The notes below the pieces were generated by a model, which did not search any database, had not been told where the DNA came from, and saw nothing but the letters and a program-made list of their open reading frames with translations. A stretch of DNA of 64,000 nt from DATCDE01 sp038252405 (GTDB lineage Bacteria > Actinomycetota > Actinomycetes > Prado026): positions 25,912 to 89,911 of the forward strand of contig JBBSAJ010000009.1 of the NCBI GenBank assembly GCA_038252405.1, read 5' to 3'. Position 1 is the stretch's first letter. Every line of letters begins with the position of its first letter. A program made the translations under genes and the position numbers. Shown one piece after another: positions 34,029 to 42,766 of this stretch.

Positions 34029-35057
34029 TCAGCGGGCGAGGCGCTGCGCTAGCCAGGTGAGTGACAGCGGGTAGCGGTAGTCGATGCCGCCGTGTTTCGC
34101 GTCGAACAGCTCGAAGTGCACCCGTTCGTCGGGGACGCCGACGGCGCTGAGCTGGCCGCGGAACGCCTGGGCACCGACGTCCAGGAAGTACTCGTCCGAC
34201 GTCCCTGCGTCGATCCAGATCGCGCGCATCGAGCGCAGCGCGTCGGCGTGGAGCGGGGCCATCCGGACCGGGTCGACGTCCAGCCAGCGCTGCCACAGCT
34301 CGGGGACCAGCTCGCCGGTGACCGGGTCGAACGGCAGCCGCGGGGTGCCGTCCGGGTCCGCGGAGAAGCAGGCGGCCACGCCGTAGATCCCGAGGATCGT
34401 CTGGTCGCCGGGGCTGGTGAAGGACGTGCGGGTGGTGAAGTCGGCCCACCAGCGGGCCGGGTCGCCGTCGTAGGCGCGCAGGGCGCGGACCACCTGGCCG
34501 AACTCGGGGACGTAGCACAGCTCGTACAGCGAGTCGCCCGCGTGCGTGGCCAGGGCGCCGAACAGGTCCGGCCGCAGCATGGGTGTGATCATCGCGCCGA
34601 AGCCGCCGCTCGACTTGCCGGTGATGGCGCGCGACTCGCGGTCCGGCAGGGTGCGGTACCGGGCGTCGACGAAGGGGACCACCTCGTCGCACAGGTAGGA
34701 GTGGTAGCGCCCGGTGCCGGGCGAGTCGACGAACTGCGAGCCGCCGTACGCCGTCCACGCGTCGACGTAGACGACGATGCACGGCGGCGCCTCGCCGCTG
34801 GCGAAGACGGCGTCCGCAGTCTCGATGAACGGCTGCCGGAACGGCATCCGGTTGCGCCACATCTGCAGGTGCCCGGTGTAGCCCTGGATGACGTACACGG
34901 TCGGGTACCGGACCTGCGGCGCGTCGTCGTAGCCGGGCGGCAGGTAGACCCACAAGGGCCGTTCGTGCGGGTCACCGAGCGGGTTGTCGGCCAGCAGGGC
35001 CGAGTCGATGACGAGCTCGTCGAGGCGGCCGGCCAGCGGTTGGAACCAAGGCAGCAT
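34029..35057 (-). CDS. Esterase D/antigen 85-like alpha/beta hydrolase
   Basis: 342 residues of the esterase-D/mycolyltransferase-like family: 'RPLWVYLPPGYDDAPQVRYP' (about 33-52), the nucleophile elbow GKSSGGFGA, and 'KHGGIDYRY' near the end with the catalytic His. No signal peptide is seen, so it is probably cytosolic. TAGGGT (35070-35065 on the minus strand) lies 7 bases before ATG. It is divergent from the aminotransferase with 81 bases between, each with its own -10 box. Confidence 0.85.
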   Translation of the reverse strand: MLPWFQPLAGRLDELVIDSALLADNPLGDPHERPLWVYLPPGYDDAPQVRYPTVYVIQGYTGHLQMWRNRMPFRQPFIETADAVFASGEAPPCIVVYVDAWTAYGGSQFVDSPGTGRYHSYLCDEVVPFVDARYRTLPDRESRAITGKSSGGFGAMITPMLRPDLFGALATHAGDSLYELCYVPEFGQVVRALRAYDGDPARWWADFTTRTSFTSPGDQTILGIYGVAACFSADPDGTPRLPFDPVTGELVPELWQRWLDVDPVRMAPLHADALRSMRAIWIDAGTSDEYFLDVGAQAFRGQLSAVGVPDERVHFELFDAKHGGIDYRYPLSLTWLAQRLAR

Positions 35058-35138
35058 GCCTGCGACCCTAGCCCTCGACGCTCGGCCGTCCGTAACGTCT
35101 GGTTCGTCGACGGCGGTGGCGCTCCCTACGATCAGGGC

Positions 35139-36326
35139 GTGGACGCCGACCACCCGTGGGACGAGATCACGCTCGCCGAGCTGCGGGAGCGACGCAGCGC
35201 CAAGTGGGGTCGCTACCCCGCAGATGTGCTGCCGGCCTGGGTGGCGGAGATGGACCTGCCACTGGCCGGGCCGGTGACGGCGGCCCTGGCGGACCTGGTC
35301 CGCAGGTCGGACACCGGCTACATGGACCCGTTCAGCGACCGGACGGCGCGGGCCTGGGCCGACTTTTCCACGCGCGCCTGGGGCCACCAGGTCGACCCGT
35401 CGTTGGCCCGTGTCGTGCCGGACGTCGTCCGCGGGCTGGAGACGGTGCTGGCGGTCACGGCACCGACCGGCGCGCCGGTCGTGGTGGACTCGCCCAGCTA
35501 CCCGCCGTTCGTTGATGTGCTCGCCGTCACCGGCCGGCCCATGGTGCGGGTGGCCCTGGTCCGAGGGGCCGACCAGCGGTGGGTGCCGGACCTGGAGGCC
35601 GTCGAGGCCGCCTACGCGTCCGGGGCCCGGGTGCACCTGCTCTGCAACCCGCACAACCCCACCGGCACCGTGCTGCGCGTCGACGAGCTTCTGGCCCTCG
35701 CCGACCTGGCCGATCGCTACGGCGTGCTGGTGGTCGCCGACGAGATCCACGCTCCCCTCGTGCGCGAGGGCGTGCGGTTCAGCCCGTTCGCCTCGCTGGA
35801 CCACCCGGTGGCCCGTCGGGCCGTCACCTTGGCGTCGGCGTCCAAGGCCTGGAACCTGGCCGGGCTGAAGTGTGCGCTGGTGCTCGGCGGCGCGGACGGG
35901 GGAGCCGATCTGCTCGCAGCTCTCCCGACGGAGCTGACCCTGGGTGCGTCGCTGTTCGGCCAGGTGGCCACGGAGGCGGCGCTGGAGTACGGAGGCCCCT
36001 GGCTGGCCGAGCTGCGCGGCTACCTGGACGTGGGCCTGGACCGGCTCGACGAGCTTCTCAGCGAGCACCTGCCAGACGTCCGCTGGACCCGCCCGGAGGG
36101 CACCTACCTGGCCTGGCTGGACTGCCGTGCCCTCGGGCTCGAGGGGGACGAGGAGGTCGACCCGGCCACCGCGTTCCTGCAGCGGGGGCGGGTGGCCCTC
36201 GGCGTCGGCACCGACTTCGGACCGCAGGGGGCGGGGCACGTGCGGCTGACCGCGGCGGTGCCGCACCCGTTGCTCGAGGAGGTCGTGCGTCGGATGGCGT
36301 CCGCGCTGCCCCACCGTCCCCGCTAG
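35139..36326 (+). CDS. PLP aminotransferase, MalY/PatB-type (cystathionine beta-lyase-like)
   Basis: 395 residues, class I/II fold. 'KWGRYPADVLPAWVAEMD', 'HLLCNPHNPTGTVLR', 'VVADEIHAPLV' and the PLP Lys in 'LASASKAWNLAGLKCAL' are the MalY/PatB signatures, an enzyme group that cleaves C-S bonds of cystathionine. TACGAT (35127-35132) lies 6 bases before GTG 35139, which fixes the start. The stop overlaps the convergent arfB gene by four bases. A role in methionine or cysteine metabolism would fit metY and metX in the window. Confidence 0.9.
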   Translation: MDADHPWDEITLAELRERRSAKWGRYPADVLPAWVAEMDLPLAGPVTAALADLVRRSDTGYMDPFSDRTARAWADFSTRAWGHQVDPSLARVVPDVVRGLETVLAVTAPTGAPVVVDSPSYPPFVDVLAVTGRPMVRVALVRGADQRWVPDLEAVEAAYASGARVHLLCNPHNPTGTVLRVDELLALADLADRYGVLVVADEIHAPLVREGVRFSPFASLDHPVARRAVTLASASKAWNLAGLKCALVLGGADGGADLLAALPTELTLGASLFGQVATEAALEYGGPWLAELRGYLDVGLDRLDELLSEHLPDVRWTRPEGTYLAWLDCRALGLEGDEEVDPATAFLQRGRVALGVGTDFGPQGAGHVRLTAAVPHPLLEEVVRRMASALPHRPR

Positions 36327-36751
36327 TCGGGGGCGCCGGGCCGCCGCAGCCGTTTGACCTCGGACCGCCGCTTCTTGCCGGCCATGCGCCTTTCGACGGA
36401 GGCCTTGCTGGCCCGGGTCGGTCGCCGTGCTCGTGGGGGAGGAGCGATCGCCGCGGCCAGCTCCTCGACCAGGCGACGCTCGGCCGCCTCGCGGTTGCGC
36501 AGCTGGGAGCGGTGCTCGGACGCCGTGACCGACAGCACGCCGTCCACCAGCCGCCCGGCCAGCCGGTCGAGCGCGCGCTGACGCAGCAGTGGGCTGAGCG
36601 CCCGCGAGTGCGCGACGTCGTACAGCAGCTCGACTCGCGAGTCGGTCGTGTTGACGCCCTGGCCGCCCGGGCCTGAGGACCGGGAGAAGCGCCAGGACAG
36701 CTCGGCCTCGGGGATGACGACCGAGCCGCGGACGCGCAGGTCGCTGGGCAC
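36323..36751 (-). CDS. arfB: Alternative ribosome-rescue factor ArfB (YaeJ-like)
   Basis: 142 residues with the peptidyl-tRNA hydrolase loop SGPGGQGVNTTDSRVEL (GGQ) near residue 26 and a basic C-terminal tail 'KASVERRMAGKKRRSEVKRL' that enters the empty mRNA channel. It rescues stalled ribosomes without a stop codon. GTG 36751 has CAGACT 6 bases upstream (leaderless type). It is smaller than a release factor because domains 1 and 2 are absent. Confidence 0.94.
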   Translation of the reverse strand: MPSDLRVRGSVVIPEAELSWRFSRSSGPGGQGVNTTDSRVELLYDVAHSRALSPLLRQRALDRLAGRLVDGVLSVTASEHRSQLRNREAAERRLVEELAAAIAPPPRARRPTRASKASVERRMAGKKRRSEVKRLRRPGAPD

Positions 36752-36810
36752 GCGCCCAGTCTGCCGGGCCGGCCCCGGGTCGCGCTGGAGGGTCCTGTCA
36801 GACTCGGGGG

Positions 36811-37584
36811 GTGCCGGACCGGAGCTGGGACAGCTACGTCGCGCTGGGGGACTCGTTCACCGAGGGGCTGGACGACCCGAGCGGCGACGGCGGCTACCGG
36901 GGCTGGGCCGACCGGGTCGCCGAGTCGCTCGCGGACCAGCAGCCCGGGTTCCGGTACGCCAACCTGGCCGTGCGTGGGCGGCTGCTGGGCGACGTCCTCC
37001 GTGACCAGGTACCCGCGGCGGTCGAGATGCGGCCCGCGCTGGTCAGCCTGGTCGGCGGAGTCAACGACATCCTGCGGCCCCGGGTGGACCTGGCCCTGGT
37101 GGGCCTGCAGCTCGAGGACGCCGTCCGCCGGCTGCGCGAGTCGGGGGCGGAGGTGCTGCTGTTCGTCGGGGTGGACCCCTCCCGGCGATCCCGACTCATG
37201 CAGCGGCTGATGCCGCGCATCCACGCGCTGAACGAGATCGTCGAGACGACGGCATCGGTCTACGGGTGCCGGGTCGCCTCGCTGTGGCAGGCGGAGGTGT
37301 TCGACGACGAGCGGCTGTGGAGCCCGGACCGGCTGCATCTTTCGATCGAGGGTCACCGCCGGGTGGCTGGCGCCGTCCTGGAGTCGCTCGGCTACGGGGA
37401 CGACGCGTGGCGCGCACCGCTGCCGGTGACCGGTGCGAACGGTCCGCCGTCGCGCGCCCAAGCGCTGCGCGAGGACGCCCGGTGGGTGCGCCAGCACTTC
37501 GGGCCGTGGCTGGCCCGGCGCGTCCAGGGCAAGTCGTCCGGTGACGGCATCAGCGCCAAGCGCCCCGACCTGACCCCGCTGTGA
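36811..37584 (+). CDS. SGNH/GDSL hydrolase
   Basis: 257 residues; block I ALGDSFTEGL with the catalytic Ser, block III 'GGVNDILR', block V 'DRLHLSIEGHRR' with the Asp-x-x-His pair. No signal peptide, so cytosolic. Substrate unknown; esterase or lipase. CAGACT (36799-36804) lies 6 bases before GTG. The basic C-terminal 40 residues are common in actinobacterial members. Convergent with the VOC gene. Confidence 0.9.
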   Translation: MPDRSWDSYVALGDSFTEGLDDPSGDGGYRGWADRVAESLADQQPGFRYANLAVRGRLLGDVLRDQVPAAVEMRPALVSLVGGVNDILRPRVDLALVGLQLEDAVRRLRESGAEVLLFVGVDPSRRSRLMQRLMPRIHALNEIVETTASVYGCRVASLWQAEVFDDERLWSPDRLHLSIEGHRRVAGAVLESLGYGDDAWRAPLPVTGANGPPSRAQALREDARWVRQHFGPWLARRVQGKSSGDGISAKRPDLTPL

Positions 37585-37595
37585 CCCCAGCCCGG

Positions 37596-38234
37596 TCAGT
37601 CGATGCGGACGACGCCGTGGGGGGTGCTGAAGTGGACGGCGACCAGGCCGGGCTCCTCGTCGTCCACCCACTCGATCTGCTGGTCGTCCACGACCGAGCT
37701 GGTCGGACCACCGAGCCACAGCTCGACGGCGTCCTCGTCCCCGCACAGGTCCAGCCGGTCGATGGCGATGTCACGGTTGGCCCCGGCCGACGGGTGGTGC
37801 TCGGCGTCGGTGAGCCACTGGATGAAGAACGGCAGCTGCGGGTCGGCCAGCAGGCCCTTCACCCCGATCTGCCGCCAGCGCAGGTCGAAGCCGTCCGGCC
37901 GGTGCCGGTTGCCCTCGACCGCCGGCCGGCCGAGCCGCTGCTCCAGCAGGCTCAGGTCGTCGACCGCGACCACCCAGCCGAGCCAGCCGCCGCCGAGCTC
38001 GGCCCGCTTTCGCACGGCCTGCCCGAACGGGGCCCGGTCGGCCGCCGGGTGGTCGAGCGCGGCGACGACCTCGAGGTACGTCCCGTGGGCCAGCGGAAGC
38101 ACGAAGTTGCGGGTGCCGAAGCGGGGGTGCAGGCCACCGTCGGTGAGCGGCGCCCCCAGCAGTGCCCCGATGCGCTGTACGACGTCCGCGAGGTGCTCGG
38201 GGCTGGTGGCGTACGAGACGTGATCGAGGCGCAT
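37596..38234 (-). CDS. VOC-family (glyoxalase-like) protein
   Basis: 212 residues, start 'LDHVSYATSPEHLADVV' and 'FGTRNFVLPLAHGTYLEVV' with the usual VOC His and Glu metal ligands (about residues 4 and 58); the C-terminal half has a further, weaker repeat. Function unknown; likely a metal-dependent lyase or dioxygenase. AAGGAT lies 6 bases before ATG (leaderless type). 47 bases separate it from the ligB remnant. Confidence 0.82.
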   Translation of the reverse strand: MRLDHVSYATSPEHLADVVQRIGALLGAPLTDGGLHPRFGTRNFVLPLAHGTYLEVVAALDHPAADRAPFGQAVRKRAELGGGWLGWVVAVDDLSLLEQRLGRPAVEGNRHRPDGFDLRWRQIGVKGLLADPQLPFFIQWLTDAEHHPSAGANRDIAIDRLDLCGDEDAVELWLGGPTSSVVDDQQIEWVDDEEPGLVAVHFSTPHGVVRID

Positions 38235-38281
38235 ACCCCGATCCTTCACCACCTTCCTGGAGCCGGTGCCCCCGGGGGTGC

Positions 38282-38916
38282 TCAGTGCACGGCCCGGACG
38301 GGGTACCGGCTGGACGACTGCACGCCGTCGAAGGCGACCTCCACGACCAGCTCGGGCTGAACCCGCACCAGGGACCGGTCCTGGTCGACCGCCCGGGCGG
38401 TGCCCTCCGGGTCGGGTGCGCCCAGGTGCAGGTTGGACAGCACCCCCGTGCGCCGGCCGTGTCCCCACTCGGCCGCGAGCACGACCAGGTCGAGCGTGTG
38501 CACCGGCTTCACCTTCACCCAGCCGGCGCCTCGCGGCCCAGCGCGTACGGCATGCTCAGCGACTTCGCCACCACGCCCTCGTGGCCGCGTGCCACCGCTG
38601 TCGCCAAGAACCGCTCGGCCTCCTCGGCCACCAGGTCGTCGCCGTCGACGTGCAGCGCGTCGGACGCCGACCCGGCGGACTGCGCGAGCATGGGTCGCAG
38701 CGGCTGCCCGGGACGCAGCCGGAACCGGGCCAGCCCGGCGCGGCCCTCGGCGAGCACGGCCGCGCACCCCGCTGCGCCGCTGAGGTAGGCCACCAGGACG
38801 GGCACGTCGCCAGGGCTGGCCCGGCGCAGCAGGTCGGCCACCAGCCCGACCTTGGCTGACCTCGACGCCGTGCCAGCGACCAGCTCTGACGTCTCGGCGA
38901 CCGCTGCGAGCAGCAT
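38282..38916 (-). pseudogene. ATP-dependent DNA ligase (LigB) pseudogene
   Basis: The N-terminus (MLLAAVAETSELVAGTASRS, 'KVGLVADLLRRASPGDVPVL'), part of the middle (RFRLRPGQPLRPMLAQ), 'ARGHEGVVAKSLSMPYALGR', and in another frame 'WVKVKPVHTLDLVVLAAEWG' and 'VQPELVVEVAFDGVQSSSRY' are all LigB. The region with the catalytic Lys (K-x-D-G) between 'SDAL' and 'VDGDDL' is deleted, a piece before it is shortened, and a frameshift lies near 38525. The promoter box CACAAT and start ATG 38916 are intact, so it is still transcribed as far as sequence shows. Confidence 0.88.
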
Positions 38917-39057
38917 GCGCCGATTGTGTCGGGCGCCGGTGACAGCCAAGGTCCGGCGCCGGTCACCCAGGGCGATTACTCCATTCGGGTGATACGGGAC
39001 CCGTGCGAACCGGTCGAACCGGACAGGAGCCTGTCCCTCGACCGAACGGATCCCACC

Positions 39058-39933
39058 GTGCGCCGCTCCCGACTCGGCACAGTCGTACTGGCCCTGGCGA
39101 TCGCCCTGCTCGGATCTTTGGTGGTGGTCCCGTCCGCGCAGGCGGCACCCGGGGACACGATGGTCGCCTCGGTCAACGCCTCCCGCCGGGCCGCCGGGCT
39201 GGCGCCGTACGCCGTCCGGGCCGACCTGGTCGCGGTCGCGCTGGGACAGGCGCAGCGGATGGCCGCCTCGAACCGCCTCTACCACAACCCGAACCTGGCC
39301 ACAGATGTGAAGGACTACGCGTGGGCCGGCGAGAACGTGGGCTACGGGCCGGACCTGGTGACCCTTCACCAGGCCTTCATGAACAGCCCCGCGCACCGGG
39401 CCAACATCCTGTCGGCCCGGTTCACCGAGATCGGCATTGCCGTGGTCGCCAAGGACGGCGTGCTGTGGGTGGCCGAGGTGTTCCGGCGTCCGTGGTCGGT
39501 CGGCAGCACCGCGAGCACCGCGGCCAAGACGACGACCAAGACGACGACCACGACGACCGCGCCCCGACCGGCCGCGACCAAGACGGCCGCCAGCAAGGCG
39601 GCCGCCACCCCGGTCAGGAGCGCCACGCCGAGCCCCAAGCCGGTCGCGGCGAAGCCGACCCAGCCGCCGGTCGTGCCGGTGGCCGCGTCAACGGCCCCGA
39701 AGCCGACCGCCGCGCCGCCGGCGCCGACTCCGACCCCGGCCCCGGACGTCACCTGCGCGGCCACCCCTCAGGTGGCCATCAGCATCCAGCAGCTGGTCGA
39801 CGAGGAGCACACCGTGCGTCAGGTCGAGCAGCTGCAGCGGCTGGTGACCGGCTTCCAGTGCGGCTCGGGACTGGCGCCCAGCGGGGTCCTCGACCAGGAC
39901 ACGCTCACCGCGCTCGCGCAGTCAGCGGCCTGA
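39058..39933 (+). CDS. Secreted CAP/SCP-domain protein with Lys/Thr-rich linker
   Basis: 291 residues. A signal peptide ends near 'VPSAQA'; residues ~35-140 are a CAP domain ('MVASVNASRRAAGLAPYAVR', 'AWAGENVGYG', 'HRANILSARFTEIGIAV'). A Lys/Thr/Pro/Ala-rich linker (about 150-230) follows, then a C-terminal 'LDQDTLTALAQSAA' peptidoglycan-binding-like repeat. It probably acts at the wall. GTG 39058 is used because the signal peptide starts there. The leader has CGAACCGG twice (39006, 39015), a GGACAGG/CCTGTCC hairpin (39021-39036) and TCACCC/GGGTGA (38963, 38987); these could regulate it. Confidence 0.85.
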   Translation: MRRSRLGTVVLALAIALLGSLVVVPSAQAAPGDTMVASVNASRRAAGLAPYAVRADLVAVALGQAQRMAASNRLYHNPNLATDVKDYAWAGENVGYGPDLVTLHQAFMNSPAHRANILSARFTEIGIAVVAKDGVLWVAEVFRRPWSVGSTASTAAKTTTKTTTTTTAPRPAATKTAASKAAATPVRSATPSPKPVAAKPTQPPVVPVAASTAPKPTAAPPAPTPTPAPDVTCAATPQVAISIQQLVDEEHTVRQVEQLQRLVTGFQCGSGLAPSGVLDQDTLTALAQSAA

Positions 39934-39970
39934 CTCCCACCGGCTGAGACCCTCCTGACACACTGCGGGT

Positions 39971-40252
39971 ATGCAGGAGGAGATGGCGGAGCGTGTGGTG
40001 GAGCTGCTGCGGGAGCGTGACGTGTTCGCCCACGTGGCGCGCCCGACGGCCTTCCGGTTCGGCGTCCGGATCGTCCTGCCGGACGGCCGGGAGGCACTCT
40101 GGGACACCGACGGCGCGGCCGGCCTGGAGGCCCAGGTGATGCTCGACGGCGTGCTGGTCGGCTTCGTCCCCACCATCCCCGGCTCGGAGGACTTCGACGA
40201 GGACGCCGTCGTCGACGCAATCGCCGGAGCCGACTACGGAAACGGCGGCTGA
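39971..40252 (+). CDS. Small conserved protein, function unknown
   Basis: 93 acidic residues (QEEMAERVVELLRERDVFAH, 'FGVRIVLPDGREALWDTDGA', 'VGFVPTIPGSEDFDEDAVVD'), beta-rich in appearance with an acidic C-terminus; no family recognised. CACACT (39959-39964) lies 6 bases before the ATG, so the start is well supported as leaderless. It is followed by rocD after 21 bases. Confidence 0.75.
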   Translation: MQEEMAERVVELLRERDVFAHVARPTAFRFGVRIVLPDGREALWDTDGAAGLEAQVMLDGVLVGFVPTIPGSEDFDEDAVVDAIAGADYGNGG

Positions 40253-40273
40253 ACCAGTCGTAGGGTGAGGGCC

Positions 40274-41476
40274 ATGGACCGCACTGCGCAGATCATCGCG
40301 TCGGAGGAGGCGCACGGCGCCCACAACTACCACCCGCTGGGTGTGGTCGTGTCCGAGGCGGAGGGCGCCTGGGTCACCGACGTCAACGGCAAGCGCTACC
40401 TGGACATGCTCTCGGCGTACAGCGCGCTGAACTTCGGGCACGGGCACCCCCGCGTCGTCGCCGCGCTGGAGGCGCAGCTGCACCGGGTGGCCCTCACCTC
40501 GCGGGCGTTCCACCACGACCAGCTCGGCCCGTTCTGCGAGGAGCTGGCGGACCTGTCCGGCCTCGACATGGTGCTGCCCATGAACACCGGCGCCGAGGCG
40601 GTCGAGACCGCCATCAAGATCGCCCGTGCCTGGGGGTACCGGGTCAAGGGCGTCCCGAGGGACCGGGCCCGGATCATCACGTGTGCGGGCAACTTCCACG
40701 GCCGGACGACGACCATCGTGTCCTTCTCCACCGACCCGACCGCCCGGGACGACTTCGGGCCGTACACGCCCGGGTTCGACACCGTGCCGTACGGCGACCT
40801 GGAGGCGCTGCGGGCGGCGCTGACCGACGACGACGTGGTGGCCTTCCTGGTCGAGCCGGTGCAGGGCGAGGCCGGCGTGATCGTGCCGCCGGCGGGGTAC
40901 CTCACGGCCGCCCGTCAGCTGTGCGACGAGCGCGGCGTGCTGCTCGTGGCCGACGAGGTCCAGTCCGGGCTCGGCCGCACCGGCAAGACCTTCGCCTGCG
41001 AGCACGAGGGCGTGCAGCCCGACCTCTACGTGCTCGGCAAGGCGCTCGGGGGCGGGGTGCTCCCGGTGTCGGCCGTGGTCGGACGCCGTGAGGTCGTCGG
41101 GGTGATCCGCCCCGGTGAGCACGGCTCCACGTTCGGCGGCAACCCGCTGGCCGCCGCGGTAGGACGTGAGGTGATCGCGATGCTGCGGACGGGGGAGTTC
41201 CAGCAACGTTCCGCCGAGCTGGGGGAGCACATGCTTTCCCGGCTGCGCGACGAGGCCCCGGACACGGTCAAGGAGGTTCGCGGCGTGGGGCTGTGGGCCG
41301 GTATCGAGCTGCTCCCGGGCGCCGGGGAGGCCCGGGCCCGGTGCGAGCAGCTCCTCCAGGCGGGGGTGTTGGTCAAGGACACCCACCACACGACGCTGCG
41401 GCTGGCTCCGCCACTCGTCATCGGCGAGGCAGACCTGGACTGGGGCATCGACCAGGTGCTGACCGCGCTGCGCTGA
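40274..41476 (+). CDS. rocD: Ornithine aminotransferase
   Basis: 400 residues of class III aminotransferase. Ornithine-specific features are 'YHPLGVVVSEAEGAWVTDVN' (about 19-38) and 'LNFGHGHPRV'; 'VLPMNTGAEAVETAIK' binds PLP phosphate, 'LLVADEVQSGLGRTG' holds the PLP Asp, and 'LGKALGGG' the Schiff-base Lys. It turns ornithine and 2-oxoglutarate into glutamate semialdehyde and glutamate. TAGGGT lies 7 bases before ATG, so the start is certain enough. Confidence 0.95.
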   Translation: MDRTAQIIASEEAHGAHNYHPLGVVVSEAEGAWVTDVNGKRYLDMLSAYSALNFGHGHPRVVAALEAQLHRVALTSRAFHHDQLGPFCEELADLSGLDMVLPMNTGAEAVETAIKIARAWGYRVKGVPRDRARIITCAGNFHGRTTTIVSFSTDPTARDDFGPYTPGFDTVPYGDLEALRAALTDDDVVAFLVEPVQGEAGVIVPPAGYLTAARQLCDERGVLLVADEVQSGLGRTGKTFACEHEGVQPDLYVLGKALGGGVLPVSAVVGRREVVGVIRPGEHGSTFGGNPLAAAVGREVIAMLRTGEFQQRSAELGEHMLSRLRDEAPDTVKEVRGVGLWAGIELLPGAGEARARCEQLLQAGVLVKDTHHTTLRLAPPLVIGEADLDWGIDQVLTALR

Positions 41477-41560
41477 GACTCGCCGTCCACAGCCCCGGTT
41501 CGTCCACAGCGCGGATCGGGGGCCGGCGCACCGGGCGGTACCGCCCGCAGGCTCGTCGGC

Positions 41561-42604
41561 ATGACTTCCGACATGCAGTCTCCTGACGGTTCCAGCGCTG
41601 TCCGGCTGGCACCCGAACGGGTGCGGATCAGCAGCCCGGGCGAGCTCATCGCCGCGGTGCCCTACCTGCTCGGCTTCGTCCCGGCCGACAGCCTCGTCGT
41701 CGTGGTCCTGGCCGGCGCCCGCCACGAGGTGGTGCTCGTCCAGCGGGGCGACCTGGGTGGGCTCACCCCCGGGGTGCAGGCCCAGCTGGCCGGTGCCGCC
41801 CGCCGGTCCGGTGGCGATTCCGCGGCGCTCATCCTGTTCGGCGCCGTCGGCGAGCAGGCGGCCGCCTGGTCCGTCGGCAGCCGGCTCGAGGCGGCAGGAG
41901 TCCGGCTGCTCGACGTCCTGCGGGTTCACGACGGGCGCTGGACGTCGCTGCTGTGCGACGACCCCAGCTGCTGTCCGCCCGGGGGCCGGCCGATGCCGGA
42001 GGCCGGCACGACGGTCGGCGAGGCCACGCTGGCGTACCTCGGGCTCACGGTGGCGCCGGACCGCGAGCAGGTGGCGGAGCGGCTCGCCCCCGACCCGCCC
42101 GAGCGGCGGGCGGCCGTCCGGGCCGAGCTGGACCGGGTGCCGGAGGGCAACCCGGCGAACGATCTCGACGTGGTCCGGGCGGCGATCAAGCGCGTCCCGG
42201 ACGGTCCGGTGACTCCCGCGCTGGCGGCGCGGTGCCTGGCCGCGATCGCTGACTTCCGGGTCCGCGACTGCCTTCTGGACACCTCGGTGCGGGCCGACGC
42301 GGACGCCGCCGCGCGGCTGTGGGCGGAGCTGACCCGCTGCGCCCCCGACGGGTACGTGGCCCCGGCGGCGGTGCTGGTCGCCGCGGCCGCCTACCTGGCC
42401 GGTGAGGGGGTGCTCGCTGCGGTGGCCCTCGAGCGGGCCCAGACCGACGACCCCGACCACGTGCTGGCCGCCCAGCTGTCCATGCTGTTGGCAAACGGCT
42501 TCCCGCCGGCGGACATCCGGCGGGTGCTGGACCGCTCGGCCCGCGAGTCGCGGCGCCGGCTGCGGGGGGCCAGGGCCGGCGCCGCTCGAGCTCACTCGAG
42601 TTGA
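41561..42604 (+). CDS. DUF4192 protein
   Basis: 347 residues, with the DUF4192 start 'ISSPGELIAAVPYLLGFVPA' (about 22-41) and 'DSLVVVVLAG'; later 'VLRVHDGRWTSLLCDDPSCC' is also family-typical. Function unknown; widespread in actinobacteria. CAGGCT lies 7 bases upstream of the ATG. It lies directly before the TerC riboswitch, so its 3' end and the riboswitch leader are nearly contiguous. Confidence 0.87.
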   Translation: MTSDMQSPDGSSAVRLAPERVRISSPGELIAAVPYLLGFVPADSLVVVVLAGARHEVVLVQRGDLGGLTPGVQAQLAGAARRSGGDSAALILFGAVGEQAAAWSVGSRLEAAGVRLLDVLRVHDGRWTSLLCDDPSCCPPGGRPMPEAGTTVGEATLAYLGLTVAPDREQVAERLAPDPPERRAAVRAELDRVPEGNPANDLDVVRAAIKRVPDGPVTPALAARCLAAIADFRVRDCLLDTSVRADADAAARLWAELTRCAPDGYVAPAAVLVAAAAYLAGEGVLAAVALERAQTDDPDHVLAAQLSMLLANGFPPADIRRVLDRSARESRRRLRGARAGAARAHSS

Positions 42605-42640
42605 CGGCTGCCCAGCCGTCGCGCATACTTGGCGAACTGG

Positions 42641-42747
42641 TGAAGGGGAGTACCCCGGAAGTCGTTCCGTCGTCAATACGGCGCAAGCCCGGCGGGCGGG
42701 TCCCACGATTGAGGTGGGGCTTGGGGGAGACCGGATCGTTGACGACG
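42641..42747 (+). promoter_or_regulatory. yybP-ykoY (manganese) riboswitch before terC
   Basis: The two conserved loop strands of the class are visible: GGGGAGTA (42645-42652) and GGGGGAGACC (42723-42732), with CGTCGTCAATACGG (42668-42681) between. Nine bases CGTCGTCAA (42668-42676) are exactly complementary to TTGACGACG (42739-42747), which lies 6 bases before the GGAGG site at 42753. Pairing of these strands is the likely expression switch. The class senses Mn2+ and often controls TerC/Alx exporters, which is the gene here. Confidence 0.85.
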
Positions 42748-42766
42748 ATTCCGGAGGTTCCCTACG

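Noticed and set aside
34092..35138. Long + strand in-frame extension before the MalY-type gene
   Set aside because: The extension is antisense to the clear esterase gene, and a leaderless -10 box and GTG at 35139 fix the start at the family N-terminus.
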